Part shown: one piece after another, positions 1 to 13,137 of the stretch
Position numbering within the stretch: position 1 is the stretch's first letter
Layout of the letters: each line of letters begins with the position of its first letter
Source of the DNA: Chionis minor
Lineage: Eukaryota; Chordata; Aves; Charadriiformes; Chionididae
NCBI GenBank assembly: GCA_013398295.1
Contig: VZSF01007668.1
Location: 472,356-536,355 of the forward strand
Length of the DNA: 64,000 nt
Direction: 5' to 3'
The notes under the pieces: model-generated
The model's database searches: none
The model's input: the letters and a program-made list of their open reading frames with translations, nothing else
Told to the model about the DNA's origin: nothing
Program-made: the position numbers and the translations under genes

Positions 1-432
1 GTCTAGAGCACAAGCCTTATGAGGAACAGCTGAGGGAACTGTGGTTGTTTAGTCTGGAGAAAAGAAGGCAAAGGGGAGACATTATTGCTCTCTACAACTA
101 CCTGAATGGATGTCGTAGCAAGGTGGGTGTCGGTCCCTTCTCCAAAGTAACAAGCGGTAGGACAAAATAAAATGGCCTCAGGTTGCACAAGGGGAGGTTT
201 AGATGGGATATTAGGAAAAATTTCTTCACCAAAAAGTTATCAAGTATTGGAACAGGCTGCCCAGGGAAGTGGTTGAATCACCACCCCTGGAGGTATTCCA
301 AATAAGTGTTAGATGTGGGATGTGGTTTAGTGGTGGTTTTGGCAGTGTTAGGTTGATGGCTGGACCCGATGATCTTAAAGGACTTTTCCAACCTAAATGA
401 TTCTATGATTCTATTCTATGATTCGATGATTT
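1..432 (+). mobile_element. CR1 LINE 3' fragment, running off the window edge
   Basis: The sequence follows the usual CR1 3' order. It opens with a degraded end of ORF2 (text resembling the 'SLEKRR' region near 50-75). The 'ggaacaggctgcccaggga' block follows at about 250-270, then 'gatgatcttaaaggactttt' near 368-387, and a tail of ATTCTATG-like units at about 399-430. The order and tail place it on the plus strand, with the 3' end at about 430. Stops and indels break the reading frame, so it is a dead copy. The 5' limit lies outside the window. CR1 is the dominant avian LINE, which supports a bird origin. Confidence 0.9.
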
Positions 433-3400
433 TGAGAAATGATGAGACAGTACACGCTCCACTTCAAATGTATTATCCATGAGTGGAGGTGGGCATTTCT
501 TTTCCATTTTGGTCATTGGTATCTTTGGGGGAGATATGCAAAATAGTTGAATTATCCAAAAAGTGAATACTGTGGGTTGACTTTGGTGAATGGCTCTAGC
601 CAAATTTGATAAAGCAGGAAAAATAAATGTCAGGAGCAGAAAGTCAAAGCATTCTGACATTTTGTAAATTAACCTTTCTGATTTTTCAGCTAAGTTCACA
701 AGGGGACAGATTTTCTAGTCCTTGAGCAGTATTTGAAGTGAATTACCTGGAAATAGTCCAATTCAAATAACTTGGATTGCTTAAGGAAGGATGCAAGAAA
801 ATATGTGTCTCTGAATATGCTTACAAAGTTAAAGGACTACTCTAAATTCCCTGACCTGTTAGCAAATTGGTGAAGAACAAGCATGGACCAAAAATCTAGC
901 TTTTGACTTATGTTGAATGTCACCCATGCAAATATTTCGTAATGTACACAGTTACAGTTGTGGTCAGTACCACTTTAAACTGAAGTGTCTGTAGGTAATT
1001 GCACGACTCCCTGTATCTTTTCTGAAGGAAATGCCGTTAGCAGCAATCTGATTGAACTCATAGGAAACAAGTACCAAGCAGGAATTTACATCCTGTCTTT
1101 GTCTCAGGACTTGATCTTGAGTTTACAGATTTGTTTTCCCAGCTAAGGTTTATAAATGAATCTATGGATGGTTTGTCAATGCAGACTGTGTATTATTTTT
1201 TCCCATTGTCAGCTCTTTGCTTTGGAAGGGTGATGTGAAATATTCCTACTACTAGTTATTTTGAGTCTTCAGTTAACATACTCACAACATAGAAAAAAAA
1301 AATCTGCTGCATGAGTACATCAGCTGAAGGCATTTAGAAAATTACAGTCTTTGTAAAGATGTAGTAAAAGCAGGAACAACACAATCCAAAGGGAAGTTTG
1401 TTTTTAAAAAACTGCACATGCAAGTTATAGCAACCATATTTAAAGTATACTCGTTCACAAAACTACAATGGGTTTGTATGTGGTTTAGTTTTGGTTTTTT
1501 TAATGAAGGAAATTATGTCACCACGAAACAAGGTATAGAAGAGCTAGCTTTAAGGATGTTATTTGAGAAGAAGATTTCTCAAGTTTGAATATCAAAGTCA
1601 GGAATATCAAGGAATATCCTGGTAAGCTTACCAAGAACAAAATGAGATTGGCTTGCTGCAAAATTAGATACTTTATCTGAGCCTCTCTCAACTGTGCAAG
1701 GTTAAACTATCTGCCACTTACATAGTTTTGAACATATTTTTCTCTCCTTGTGAAAGGATAGAGAATGCAGACAGTCATGGATCCCCTCCCATTCAAGGTG
1801 GGAAACACTCTAGGAACAGGCTGCAAAAGCCAGTGCTAGAGGATATACTGAAGGTGGCACATTAGTCAACTGCGTATCATGTTCTCCTGTGTTTAACAGC
1901 CTGACTGACTGATGGACTTCTGTAACTAATCCCAGCAGAGGCACAGTATTTCTTCTCAGTGTAGAGATAAAGAGGAGCTAAGAATGTGAAAAGTGTGAAA
2001 AGTGTGGAAGAATGCTGCAATATACAGGGTTGAAAATATCTAGATTTTTTTCTTCTTCTTGTGTATAGGATGTACCTGATAAGCGCATCTAGCTTTTTGT
2101 TACTGATATTTAAATTGAGAAGGGCTGCAACTACAAACTTGTATCTGAACCTCTTTGAATCTTCTAGAGAAAGAAGTCTTGATTTTCGCCCTTGGATACA
2201 TGCTTTCTCCACCAGTTTTTGCAGATCTACATCTGCCAATCTGCCAGATCTTCATCAGATCTACATTTACACCGTACTTCCTTATCTGTTACAAGCTCAG
2301 CTTCTTCAGATGTTTCTTTATCAAAATAGAAGAATAAAATTCCCTTCAGAAGGTTGTGAAATTTCTATTAAACAAGAAGGTAAGAACAACGGCAGAAATC
2401 CATTACAAAAACAGGCCATCTGCTTCCCTCAGTCCAGGCTGCAGAGCCTCATATGAAAAAAAATAGCGGGAAAGAAAGAGAAATCTATTTTAAGGTTAGT
2501 ACGTATCTTTAAACATATTCCGCCTCACCAATTTCAAGCTCTGATTTGCACCTAAAAAGACAAATCCCAAGGATTAGACTCTCGGCCTTCTCTACCTTTA
2601 AACAAATTTTACCTTAAAAAGCCTGTCTATCGATCCTAACCTGTTAACAACATTCAGCATCTCTTTAGTTGAATTTGGGACACTTCCCAATTAAATTCCA
2701 ATTGCTTAACTAGCTGTGCATTGAAAAAGAAAGATTTGTTTAACTTATTTCAGTGAACAAATCTCACCTGAGACTTCTGAGTTTGTCTAAAGGCAGACAC
2801 TTCAATCAACGTGGGTTGGGAGACGCTGCACAAAAAAAGCACAAAGAGAACTGATTGCCAAATCCAGAGGGACTTTAAGTGTTGATAAATTGCCTGAAGA
2901 TGCTGGCACTTGGCAGCTCTGAGAATTTGCATCTAACAGAAAATGCAACTTTCTCACGTTGCATTCAACCACATGAAATACTGTCAGATCCCTTGCTTCT
3001 CTGCTCCACAGTTTTGTTGTCCCTGCTACACTGAGGCTTTCAGTCCCACTCTAGGTCTTCTTGATGGCTACATATTCAAAATGGACAGGAGAACCTACAG
3101 AGTATTTGCTTTTTGTATAGCATCAAGCATTTGTTGTATCTACAGAAATTACATCCCTGAAACTTCTAAATAAATGAAAAATGGAAAAAAAAATTAACAG
3201 ACCTAATTATCTCCATTCCTCCATCGTTTTTGCATTAACACATGAAGCACTGTAGAGCTCCTTACGAAGCTGTAACACTTAAGCTTTGCAACCTACAAGG
3301 CTGTTATGCATAACAGGGTGTAGCATTTGACATGACAAACTTTTGCCTGGATTTCGAAGTCCTTTATAAGGCTGAATTACTCAACAGGTAAGACACCTGA

Positions 3401-3952
3401 AGGCATGGTATATATGTAGTAGGTCATCCTTATCATTCACTTAGGGGACCACCGAAAGGTCTCTGAAGAACTTGCAGTTAGATGGACTCTCAGAAAAGAT
3501 CTGGGAGGGCTAATACAGCAAGAAATTATGCAGAAAAAGTTCCACATCTTCTTCTATTAAAGACAATAGAAAAATCCTACAGCACTACTCCATGCAGGTT
3601 TTTTTGATTCCTGAACAATGATGTTCAGTACATAGTTGTGTATTAACCTTACAAGTTACCATATTCATCTCTGCCATTTATTCTCTTATGTACTAAGGCA
3701 CTGCACTATCCCCCATTTTGTATAGTCACAGGGATTAAAGCCTTAGGTGAAGAATTTGGGTCAAAAATAAATGCTTTTTTCCTTTCTTTGCCTTCTCTTG
3801 ACCTATTGTGAGAAGAGTTGCTTGAAGGACTTACCCCTCAAGTAAAATATTTTTACAATCCCAACCCCAAAAGCTTTTGAAGTTAATATATACCTTTTTT
3901 TTTTCTCTAGTTACACATGCTAAGTTTTCCGGAAATCCCTCTAATACAAATA
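433..3952. other. Unique AT-rich noncoding DNA
   Basis: No recognisable gene or repeat family is visible. Overlapping open frames on both strands at about 1877-2456 have no recognisable domain and sit in AT-rich sequence. A short direct repeat (cagatctacat at 2222-2232 and 2256-2266) is present. A donor-like AAG|GTAAGA occurs near 2378-2386 on the plus strand, but no exon around it can be supported. Confidence 0.6.
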
Positions 3953-3968
3953 TGTGTGTGTGTGTGTA
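3953..3968. repeat. Short (TG)n microsatellite
   Basis: About eight TG units run into a short TATACATGCACAC alternating purine-pyrimidine stretch. It is a simple repeat with no sign of function. Confidence 0.9.
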
Positions 3969-4879
3969 TACATGCACACCCTTTATTATCTTGGCAAGGA
4001 AGCAAGGACAAAGAAAACTTAGCAGCAAATTATTTAGATAAGAGCTAAAGATCCATAAAAGACTGAAAAGCTATCTTGCTGTTGTGTTCTTTTCTCATCC
4101 TTAAAACATTGTGATTCCAGAAAAGTGCAAAAAGAGCAGCTTGGGAAATGAAGTCCTTCCTACAACCTCAGAACAGGGTCAGAATGGGTTATCAGTCTCA
4201 TCAACATACACCTCGGTCCTGCCCTTTCATCCTTGTGTGAGTCCAGGCTCTTGTGACTTCCCTAACCCACTGCCAGCTAGGTTAGCCAAAGCAGCAGCAA
4301 TTAACATAACACACCCATCTGTCCCTTAGAAATGAGTATGAAATGCAAACATGCCCATTTCAGGTAGGCCAAAGAGCAGCTACCAGATTATCATCGCCTT
4401 CAGCCTCTGCAGACCGGCCTCAGGAGGGGCAGAAGGTCTCCTCTTGACAAGCCCCCTCGCACAACCCGTGCTGCAAAAAGCAGCAAACAAGCTAAGGTCT
4501 AACAAGCTGACCATAATTAACTGCATTATGTGAAAGGTCTGAGGAATGGAGGGGGAGAAGGAGAAAAAACGAAGCAAGAGATCTGTCTCAGGGGTGAAGG
4601 TGCCCAAACATCAGCATGCTGGGATCTACCTGGTGGTAGATGCACACAGGCAGTGTCTGGAAGGAGGGCAGCCCAGAGACCCTGCCCGGTGGCTGGCTTA
4701 CTGCCCAGGGAGGCTACGAGACTTTTTGTCTGAGTACCTCCTAAGGGTACCTTTCAGGATATGCCCCAGCTGGTGAGCCTGTAATTAGAGTGAGGGCTAA
4801 TCACCATGCTGGTGGCCCCAAGCTGGCGGACATGGGTGAGCGGGCTGGGCAGAGAGCCTGTTCCTCCAACAGGAACCAA
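3969..4879. other. Noncoding DNA, rising GC toward its right end
   Basis: No gene is recognised. Base composition shifts from AT-rich to GC-rich from about 4400 onward, leading into the CpG-rich patch that follows. Several short open frames on both strands overlap here, as expected when stop codons become rarer in GC-rich DNA. Confidence 0.5.
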
Positions 4880-5600
4880 GGTCAGACTCCTAGGCAGCGA
4901 GGAAGAACACAGGTGCAAGGGAAGAACCGGGTCTCTAGGGGAGGTGGCCACGCACGCTTGCCCCTGCCCTCCCCACCTCCGGCCATGCCACCTGCACCGG
5001 CATTGCCCAGCTTCGCCTCGGCTTCCCTATGGGAGGGGGGGTGGAAAAAAAATATATCAAGTTTCCCAATTTTCAAAACACTGTTACAACAATGAGCTGT
5101 TGCTGCACCTGCTTCCTTAGCGCCGAGCGAGCGGCCGCAACTCACCTCCGGCTGCAAACGCGAGCAGCCTGGCCTGTGATGATTAACTCCAGGAGAACAC
5201 AATGGTCAACATCTGAACTGCCTGTGTGCCAAGGAGCGCGTTTTCCTTGTTTATCTTGCACAGCGAGTTTTTTAGACCCGCTTTTTTACAAAGGCCATGC
5301 CTACTCCAAATTCCCAGACAGTGAGTCAGCCGCGGTCCCGAGTGAACCTGAGCCACGTGGTAAAGGGTGAGGAAACTTCACCCCGTGGAGGGGTCAGGCG
5401 GGCTTTATTTTAAAAAACGAACCTGTTTCCTACCGCATGCTCTTAGCCTCAGCCAGCAAGTAAACAACTCACACGGAGGCTGGCACTCAGTGCTAGCTGA
5501 ACTTCTCCTGCTCCCTGCCTATCTATCCAGCCTGAGGGCTGCAGCAGCAAAGCGCCTGCTTTTCACCAACGCTCCGCATTTTATCCTCATGGTACAGAAG
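4880..5600 (-). promoter_or_regulatory. CpG-rich patch, possible promoter or first exon (minus strand)
   Basis: CpG dinucleotides are dense here compared with the surrounding DNA, especially at 4940-5030, 5119-5165 and 5320-5400. On the minus strand a strong splice-donor match, CGGAG|GTGAGT, has its first intron base at 5145. A TGAGTCAGC motif (AP-1/MARE half-site type) lies at 5322-5330 and a palindromic CCACGTGG E-box at 5353-5360, both upstream of that donor on the minus strand. The pattern fits a small CpG-island promoter with a noncoding first exon, but no transcript evidence is available. The minus frame before the donor has no ATG start (its only start would be TTG), so any exon here is more likely untranslated. 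A GC-rich patch of no function is the alternative. Confidence 0.35.
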
Positions 5601-8600
5601 CATGATTACCCTATTTTTTATCAAGGGTGAGTAATCTGTGTACATTACAGGGCTGTCGTCTTAATTCCTAAGCCACCCAAGCTCTCAGTCTGAAGTACGG
5701 GGTGTGGATGTGCTGTCTCCAAAAAAACTCAACAACAAGAACAGGCCTTTGAGGTCATGAGCAGCCACTTGGAAATTAGAGCAGCCCTGAGGCTAAGGAA
5801 ATTCAGGGGCAGTAGAAGGTTTCAGCTAAGCAAGAAAGAAGTCCAGCCTGTAGAGGGTGTGCTACAAGGACATTTGTGTCCCACAGCATTTCCCATCTCG
5901 GTAAGCAGCTTGTTAGAAGTTAAATGTATGAAGGTGATGATATTTTGCACCACCTTCCCATTTTTGTAGCATATAGCAATGACATATGTAATTTGTTTTT
6001 GTTCGAACATTATGGGTAATATTCTCTAAGAGTATCACATCATGCTATGAAGTGGGGAGCAGTTGTCATGAAAAGGGAAGTTATTATCACTGCTAAAGAT
6101 TGCCTCAAAGTGCCTAGAATAACCTTTGTAAGAGGCAAGGTAGATCATAAAGTGTGTGTGTTTTTCTGCTTATGCTGTAGAGGGCTTTTGCTCTATCCTT
6201 CAGCCTGGTATGTGTTATCTTCATACCATTGCCATGTTATGAATCTAACTGTAGGCAATACTAAGTAAGGCCAAACCTAAATGTCAGTACTATCTCAGTG
6301 TCTGTAACACTGCTGTAGTGCCACCCTGTGAAGTCCAGCCCAGGTCTGCTCAGCGCTTCTTGGTCTCAATATCTTTCTTCCTTTTTTCCCTGATGCCTTG
6401 TTTATCTTTTCAGAGATCACCCTGTGTTATGAGTTGGGGGTGAGGGGAGTTGTGGTGGTGGTGTGGTGTGTATAGGTCCCAGGATGAGGATATGAAGGGC
6501 TAGAGGCCCTGGGAGGAGAGTAATGAAAAGGGATCAACCTCCTCAGGCCATCCATGCACTGCACACTCCTACCATTCATGTTGTCTGACCTACCCTCTCT
6601 TACCACCTCCTCCACCAAGCTAGCCAAACTTATGTGTTGGCCTCCACACCAGGACAATCTTGGTTGCTCCATGGGTCTGGCCCTGGTTTGAATGTCACTG
6701 AAATTAAGGTGGTAGAAGGAGAAATGTTCCTCCCTTAACTCCTACGGACCTTGAATTATGCAGGAGAGCTGTGGGAGCCAAGCTAGTGTACCATTTGAAT
6801 TAGTTTGTTGATTTACCCTCCATGTAATTCTGCATTGGCTTTATTATTACTATTTATTAAAGAACTAAATATAATGAAAGTTTTGTCTTTAAGCTGAGTG
6901 ATAATTTTCTTGGTTCCTTTGCCACAAAGCACCACTTTCCACCATCTCTCACAGGCAGGGTTAGTGTGGACCTTGATGAAAGACGTTGAGCTGCAGGCTG
7001 GGAATGCCAGAGATTTTCCACACAATGCTTACAAAATTTCTGATATTGATTATGATGTAGTTTGATATTAACAAATGTCAAAATGTAAAAAATCAAGCCT
7101 TCAGTCCACGTACTGAGCCCTTCTTTGCAAAACAGAGGACTTCTATGAGGAAGCCAGCATTCATGGTACAATATCATAGGTGTCCAATGACTTGTATGAT
7201 GGGCATACAGATTGCCCCAAAGTTTCCCTTAGAGAAAATCATGCTGGAAACCATGATTTCCATCTCCAAGACTCATTCAACCCAGAAGTTTTTCATTTTA
7301 TAAGTGAACATATGGTTTAATTTGAAGTCATGGTATGGAGCCTAGCTTGTCAAATGGCCATTTTTAGAAAGCATTGGTAACATATGTGGGATAGTGGAGT
7401 TTTGTTTTGGTTAGAGGTTTTATGGAGGGTGTTTTTTTTTCTTGACAAGTACAGCAACACAAGCTGGATGCATTAGAGCACCTCAGTCATGTCATCATTT
7501 ATATTGTCATGGACTGTCACAGTGATTGGTGTTCAGAAAGGATGCGATGAAATGTTTATGTGGAAAACTAATCACTGTTTTGTATTTTTTATTGACGCTT
7601 TGCATGGTATATCCTACACTGTTTTTGTGGGGGAAGGTTGGTGGGTTATTTTGCCTTTAGCTTTCTAGCTCTTACAGTTGGTCTGATCCGTCTCCTGATG
7701 AAACCTTTGGGCATTTTACCACCCTTGTGAGCAGGCCTGGAGCCAATATGTCTGCGGCTGCAATAACAGAAGCCCCAAGCCTATGATGAGCTCTGAGCAA
7801 GAGGAATTCCATCTCCATATATGAGACCTTGCTCAGCTGCAAAACATGTCAGCATTAAGCCAGATTTTGTGCAGAGCAGCTAAACAACCGCAAAGCTTCT
7901 TTAATTTTGAGGTACTGCTTTAATACTCCAATGTCAGCTGCTGTTTTTCAGAGTCTGGGAGGCACAGCTGGCCTGTTGGTACCCTTGCTAAACAGTGGCT
8001 TTAAGCTCTATCTCCACCTTTTTTCCTTGGAGAAAACTTTCTACGCTCTCTTCTGTGGATGCAATGGCTAAGGGACAGCAGACCTCTGGGCCTATACTGA
8101 ACTTGAAGAAAATATAAAGGATATGTATTCTTACTTATAATAAAAAATGTAACTGCATTTTTTCCTACATGTCAATCTAATTTGAAATAGGATACACTCC
8201 ATTTTAAAGAAAGGCAAGGGGGTATTTTGAAAATAGCTGGAGTAATGATATTCACTCCAGTCAGAAAGCTCTCATCCCAGACCCGGTACCCCACAAAAAG
8301 CAAAACTATTTTCCAACTGTTGGTCCTTCAGTCATCAGCTAAGCAGTCAGCTGCTTAACTGTGCCTGCTAATCCACTCATCAGAAGATGTGGGAGCTGCC
8401 TCTCAGCCTTTGGAGGGTGTTTTTCCTTTACAGCATTGGACTGGAGGGGATGATGCTTGCTCTAAACACTCTTTTTCACAGAAGGCAGTTAAGGTGGTCC
8501 TTAGGGTGTGAGAAAATGGGACCAGAGGAACAATAACAACTGTACACAGCTTCTGCCTTCTTTCACAGGGGGGAAAAAAAAAACCACATTGTGATTAACT

Positions 8601-9439
8601 TTCACATATCTTCTACCTCCTGGCTTTCCCTCTGCAGTTCCCCAGGCAGTGGAGAAGTCTGAATTTAAAATGTATGTTAAGAGGTGCCCTGGAGCATATT
8701 TAAGCCTAGTTACTACTCTCTGTGAAGACCTGTACTTTGTAACACGTAAGAGGCAGTGGCCTCTCTCTTCCTGTCTCATCCTACATTAAGGGGATACAGA
8801 TTCAGAAACATGTCATTTTATACCTGGAAAAGAAATAGGGATTGAAATTATGCCTTCATCAAGCACAGAGAGGTCAGACTGGCCAGAGAGTTAATGTCCA
8901 GGATTACTGGAAACATTACCTAAAATAATGGCTTTCTAAAACCCACTTATCAAAGGATAGATGCCTGCAGCTGAGGCATTGTCAAAGATTAGACTCCAAC
9001 ACTGATGCATCCTGATGTGAGAGAGCAGTGGGACAGCAATCATGAGAGCAAGCTGGCAGTGAGGACAAGCCATGTCACAGCCATGTTCCTGCAGGTTGGT
9101 TTCTCCAGCCAGACAGAAGCCTTAGCCAAAGCAGCCGCCTTTGGCAAAATAAAACAAGAGTCAAGTTGGTATACATTGCAAATTAGGGAGTATTCCTTTA
9201 TAACAGCTTCCTGATCTAAATGAAAGTTAGCGTGTTTTTGTAGGTATCATTTCTCACTAACTGTCCTGGCATGGAGTAATTCTTTATTTCCACTAAGTAA
9301 GTTTTGATGGGTCTACACTGGAAGTATTTTTCATATCTGCGCTTTAGAAGAAATTACCCTTAAGAGCCAAGGCTGAATTTCAGCATCCAAGAAACAGGGA
9401 AAATAGTGTTCCAACTACAGTCTGTCCTCTGCCCCGCCT
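5601..9439. other. Unique noncoding DNA
   Basis: No gene or recognised repeat family was found. A G-rich, GT-rich stretch at about 6431-6473 is low complexity. Short A or T runs occur near 7430 and 8574. Open frames are at most about 106 codons and show no domain. Confidence 0.55.
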
Positions 9440-9636
9440 CTTCAAAGGGTGAAAGGTTTGACAAGCGTTGGGACAGGCTGCCCAGGGAAGAGGTTGAATC
9501 ACCACACCTGGAGGAATTAGAGAGACCTGTAGATGCCGTGCTTAGGGACATGGTTTGTGGTGGTTTGGCAGTTAACAGTTGGACCTGATGATCTTAAAGG
9601 TCATTTCCAACCAAAACGATTCTATGGTTCTATGAG
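9440..9636 (+). mobile_element. CR1 LINE 3' end fragment
   Basis: The segment has the CR1 signature 'gggacaggctgcccaggga' near 9469-9487, then 'ggttgaatcaccacacctgg' and 'gatgatcttaaaggtcattt'. It ends with two ATTCTATG-type units at about 9619-9634. It is strongly 5'-truncated, as most CR1 copies are, with its left edge uncertain by tens of bases. It closely resembles the copy at the window start and probably belongs to the same subfamily group. Confidence 0.85.
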
Positions 9637-10785
9637 ATTTGCACAGCATTTAGGAAAATCTGTAAATCATTCTGTAACCTGTTCATGAGTTCCTGGGTAA
9701 TAGTGTTATTTGATTTGAGTATCTAAGCCTCAAAAACCAGAGAGTAAATTATCATCTTTCTTATGATGTTGGAGTCACAAAAGATAGCTTAAACTTTCAG
9801 AGTGCTCTTCTGCCAAAGCACTGTACTAAGTATGAACGAAGGATAAACTCCCTAGAGTACTGTGACGTGGGTCTGAGTTGTCCTGAAAGTATTTAGGTGG
9901 CCATAGGAACATCTGGTGCTCAGAACCTTTTGGAAGAAGAGTGCATTTATACATGATCTGCATTTCCTTTTTAATGAACAAAAACGTCAGCAAAGACAGG
10001 AGCTGAAATTCCACTTCATTCAGAGTAACACCCAATTTGCCTATTATGTTACAGATCTCTCCCACATTTATGATTCAATTTAGGAGATAATGTCAATGAA
10101 ATTGAACGTTGTGACTGGATAATAGACAGGTGCTGAAAGATAAATGCTGAAGAGAAGAGATATATTTTCAGAGAAAAAAAATGTTTTTTTTAATGATGAA
10201 AGTTTGGTTCCATTACGAGTATTAGTATTATACCAACTGAGATGCTATTACTTGTGCAACGTGATAAATGATTTTCTTCTATCCATGATAAGTGAAAAGA
10301 AGATATTTGCCTTTATACTTCATTGTATTTGATTGAAAACCTACATTCTTGTTAGCCAAAAGATGGAGCAAGTCAGTGAGGACTTAGTCTGTATTTCGGC
10401 TCCCCAGATATCTCTATAATCAACCTGTTCCATCTCCTTTTATAATTACCAGTCATATAGATCAACGTCTTGCACTGTCTGAACCAGATCATTTAGGAGA
10501 TCATTTAGTACTGCAGAAATGTTCAGTTCAGGATCTGGCCATGACTTTTGCTGGCTAACACTGAGTTTATATGGTATACTTGCGGCAAAGGTTGCATTGA
10601 AGGAAAAAGATTAAACACCAAGCACTGCTGTTTCCGAGTTTCAACATTTAAAACAGTAAAAAAATAAATAGGTCCGAAAAACTCAAGTTAGACCCTTTAT
10701 GCGTATGTTTTACACCACAAGTCTGTGTTTTGTTTTGTATTTTAACAACTTGACCTCATATTGTCATTTGACATCTCTGCTTCTT
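9637..10785. other. Unique AT-rich noncoding DNA
   Basis: Nothing is recognised here beyond AT-rich unique sequence and short T runs. Confidence 0.5.
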
Positions 10786-10808
10786 TCGCTCTCTCTCTCT
10801 CCCTCTCT
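10786..10808. repeat. Short (CT)n-rich tract
   Basis: A CT-rich run lies inside a longer pyrimidine-rich region of about 10780-10890. It is low-complexity sequence. Confidence 0.8.
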
Positions 10809-11031
10809 TATCTGTCTTACTTTTTGGTTTTTCCCCTAGTCTTATTTATCATTCCGTCTTTGCTTCCTTTCTTTCTTCCTCATCCTTTGGTGTTTGCTAC
10901 AGCAGGCACAAGGAGTCTCCGGCGTCTCAGTTCTCATGTCTAGGCACTATGACAGCCAACCAGTGAAATGGCAGGTCCACATTAGCTTCTGCCTCCCTCT
11001 CTTATATGTACTCAGTCCCTTTGTTGCTATT

Positions 11032-11052
11032 AAAAAAAAAAAAAAAAAAAAA
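11032..11052. repeat. A21 homopolymer
   Basis: There are twenty-one consecutive A residues. No SINE or processed-pseudogene body could be recognised upstream of it, so a retroposon tail is not supported. Confidence 0.9.
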
Positions 11053-13064
11053 TCCAGCCATTGGTTAGGAATTTTAAGAGAATGCAACACACTTAGTGTT
11101 TTATGCAGGTGAATCTGACAGCCAGACCTTACCAAGTCTTGGGCAACCAATGATTTTTATTTTTTTAAGGCAGGGCAAAGGCAAACGGAATCACAGTCAT
11201 TATATATGAATAGAGGAAGCTGTATTTACAAATGCACATGCACATGGAAACATGCTAGCTAACAGCACACACAATTTCAGAGCTAATCTGCAGGACAGGC
11301 TTCCAGAGTGACTGCTTTCCTAGATGTATTCATAATGATGTGTTACCATTGTCCTCACAGGCACTGCATGTTGTGTGGCGGGTAACTGGTTGCCTGCGGA
11401 CATCATTTATTGTGAAAGAAGTCTTGATGGCAGCATGAACAAATTCTGAGTTGCCTAAACTCACCAGGAGTTGACCATAAAGTGGAAGACTCATGCTTGC
11501 CAGGGCATGCGCAAATGGACGGTACTGACGGCGGGGGGGGAGACAGTTATTCTCAGGCTACTGATGTTCAGTTTGTGGGATTGGTATGCAGCATGTATCA
11601 GGAGCCCATGACTGTTAGTCATAGACAAAGATGGAATTATATCCTCCATGGCTACAGTAAGGGCAAGGGTTCCCCCGAGTGGACCCCGGGCATATTTACC
11701 TCAAGGATAGACCCAATGCAGTCAGGTAGTCTGTTCCTCTGGGCAGCCACAATGGGCATGGGGCTATCGCAAACGGCCAGCAGCCACGACAAAGCAGCTA
11801 ATGGGCTGTGTGACACCTCCCTCAGCAGTGAACTTTCCAGTGCAGAAGTTGCTATGCCCAGGGGAGCTGTACAACCCAACATATGTGTTGTCTGTCTTTG
11901 AGGTGGTACTTTCTTCTTCTTTCTTACTAAATGTCATGAAGCCACACCTGTAAATTTGCAGTTCTCTAGTAGCCATCCTCCAGCTGCTTGCACATTACGC
12001 AAAGTCATGACTACCATGACATGGTGAGCTTGGCAGTATGTTTTCAGAGGCTTTCTGGCCCACTTCCTGGTATCAGTCAAGGTGGCATAGTCTGGAAGAT
12101 GGCTTGGTCCTTCTTGCCCATCAGGATTCCTCCTGTTCTTTTAACTTTCTTTCTCGACCTCACTGGTTAAATCTTGGTTTAGAAGAGTGTGAGCAATATG
12201 AATTCAATATTTTGTTATATGGTGGGTCCTGATATCAGCACATTGCAGACATTGAAGGAATACTGTGACTGCTAGACGGCCTTTCTTAGAACAGTCACCA
12301 AATGTTTAAAAGGTAGGTGACATTCCAAAGCCAGCCAGTCTTGCATGCCATATAGATGCACCCAGATGTCCTAGAGATAACCTAGGGATCTGAAGCATTG
12401 ACAGAGGAATCACTCCAAGCTTCAGACTCTATGACTGGGACAGCACTTGAGAAGGCCCTAAGAATCAGAAGAAGCTTGGGGCTCAAAAATGTAGCAGCTG
12501 AGCACAGCTGGTAGCCATTGTGCCTCCACTCCCTAAGTATAGACACATGTTTTTCAAGTATGTTGAAAATCAGCTGTGCATGAAGTTTCATTGACAGAAA
12601 CTAATGGAAATATTGCCTAAATTGGACACTTTGCACAGGTAGTTACTGAAATATTTACAGGCATGCCACAAGGTGAAATAATTAACTGTAACATTAATGG
12701 CTTTCACAGTAAGTAGTAAGAGTATCCTGCAGCAACATCTGTTGCTTTCAAATACCCCACACAATGGGAGATTGAAGGCCTTGCCTTCAAACTAGACACC
12801 ATCATACTCAGGTCCATGTTGGTTTGGTTGCTTTCTCAGCCAACCAGTTAAACAGAAGCACTATATGCCTGATGGCAGTTGTAGAATCACTGAAAGGCAA
12901 AAAGAAAGAGTGCAGCCGTTTACATCCTTCCCTTTGTGTTAGGTTTACTTGGCCTCATTGGGATGTATATTATTTGCTCTTTGTGAATATTTCAATTAAA
13001 AGGCAGACTGCAAAACAAATTCTTTGCTACCAAAATACAATGCAGGCTTATACAGGCTTTTCTG
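11053..13064. other. Noncoding DNA with one long GTG-start open frame
   Basis: A 139-codon plus-strand open frame at 11482-11901 starts with GTG, shows no recognisable domain and has an eight-G run (11533-11540) inside it. I treat it as chance. The rest of the stretch has no recognised family. Confidence 0.5.
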
Positions 13065-13104
13065 AACAACAACAATAATAATAGTAGCAGCAGCGGCAGC
13101 AGCG

Positions 13105-13136
<32 letters not shown>
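13065..13136 (+). repeat. Interrupted trinucleotide repeat (AAC/AAT/AGC/GGC/AGT)
   Basis: Read in one phase, the tract is (AAC)3 (AAT)3 AGT (AGC)3 GGC (AGC)2 GGC (AGC)8 (AGT)2. The longest pure run is eight AGC (equivalent to CAG/CTG) units at 13107-13130. Two GGC interruptions and flanking AGT/AAT units suggest a repeat that arose by stepwise substitution and expansion. In the CAG phase a TAA stop lies just upstream at 13078-13080, so a polyglutamine reading from upstream is closed. No coding context is evident. Confidence 0.95.

Positions 13137-13137
<1 letters not shown>

Noticed and set aside
1877..2456. Overlapping 120-codon minus and 131-codon plus frames
   Set aside because: Both lack known domains and occupy the same AT-rich DNA on opposite strands. 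At most one could be real and neither has support.
11482..11901. 139-codon plus-strand open frame
   Set aside because: It starts with GTG, has no recognisable domain, contains a G8 run, and shows no exon signals at its ends.
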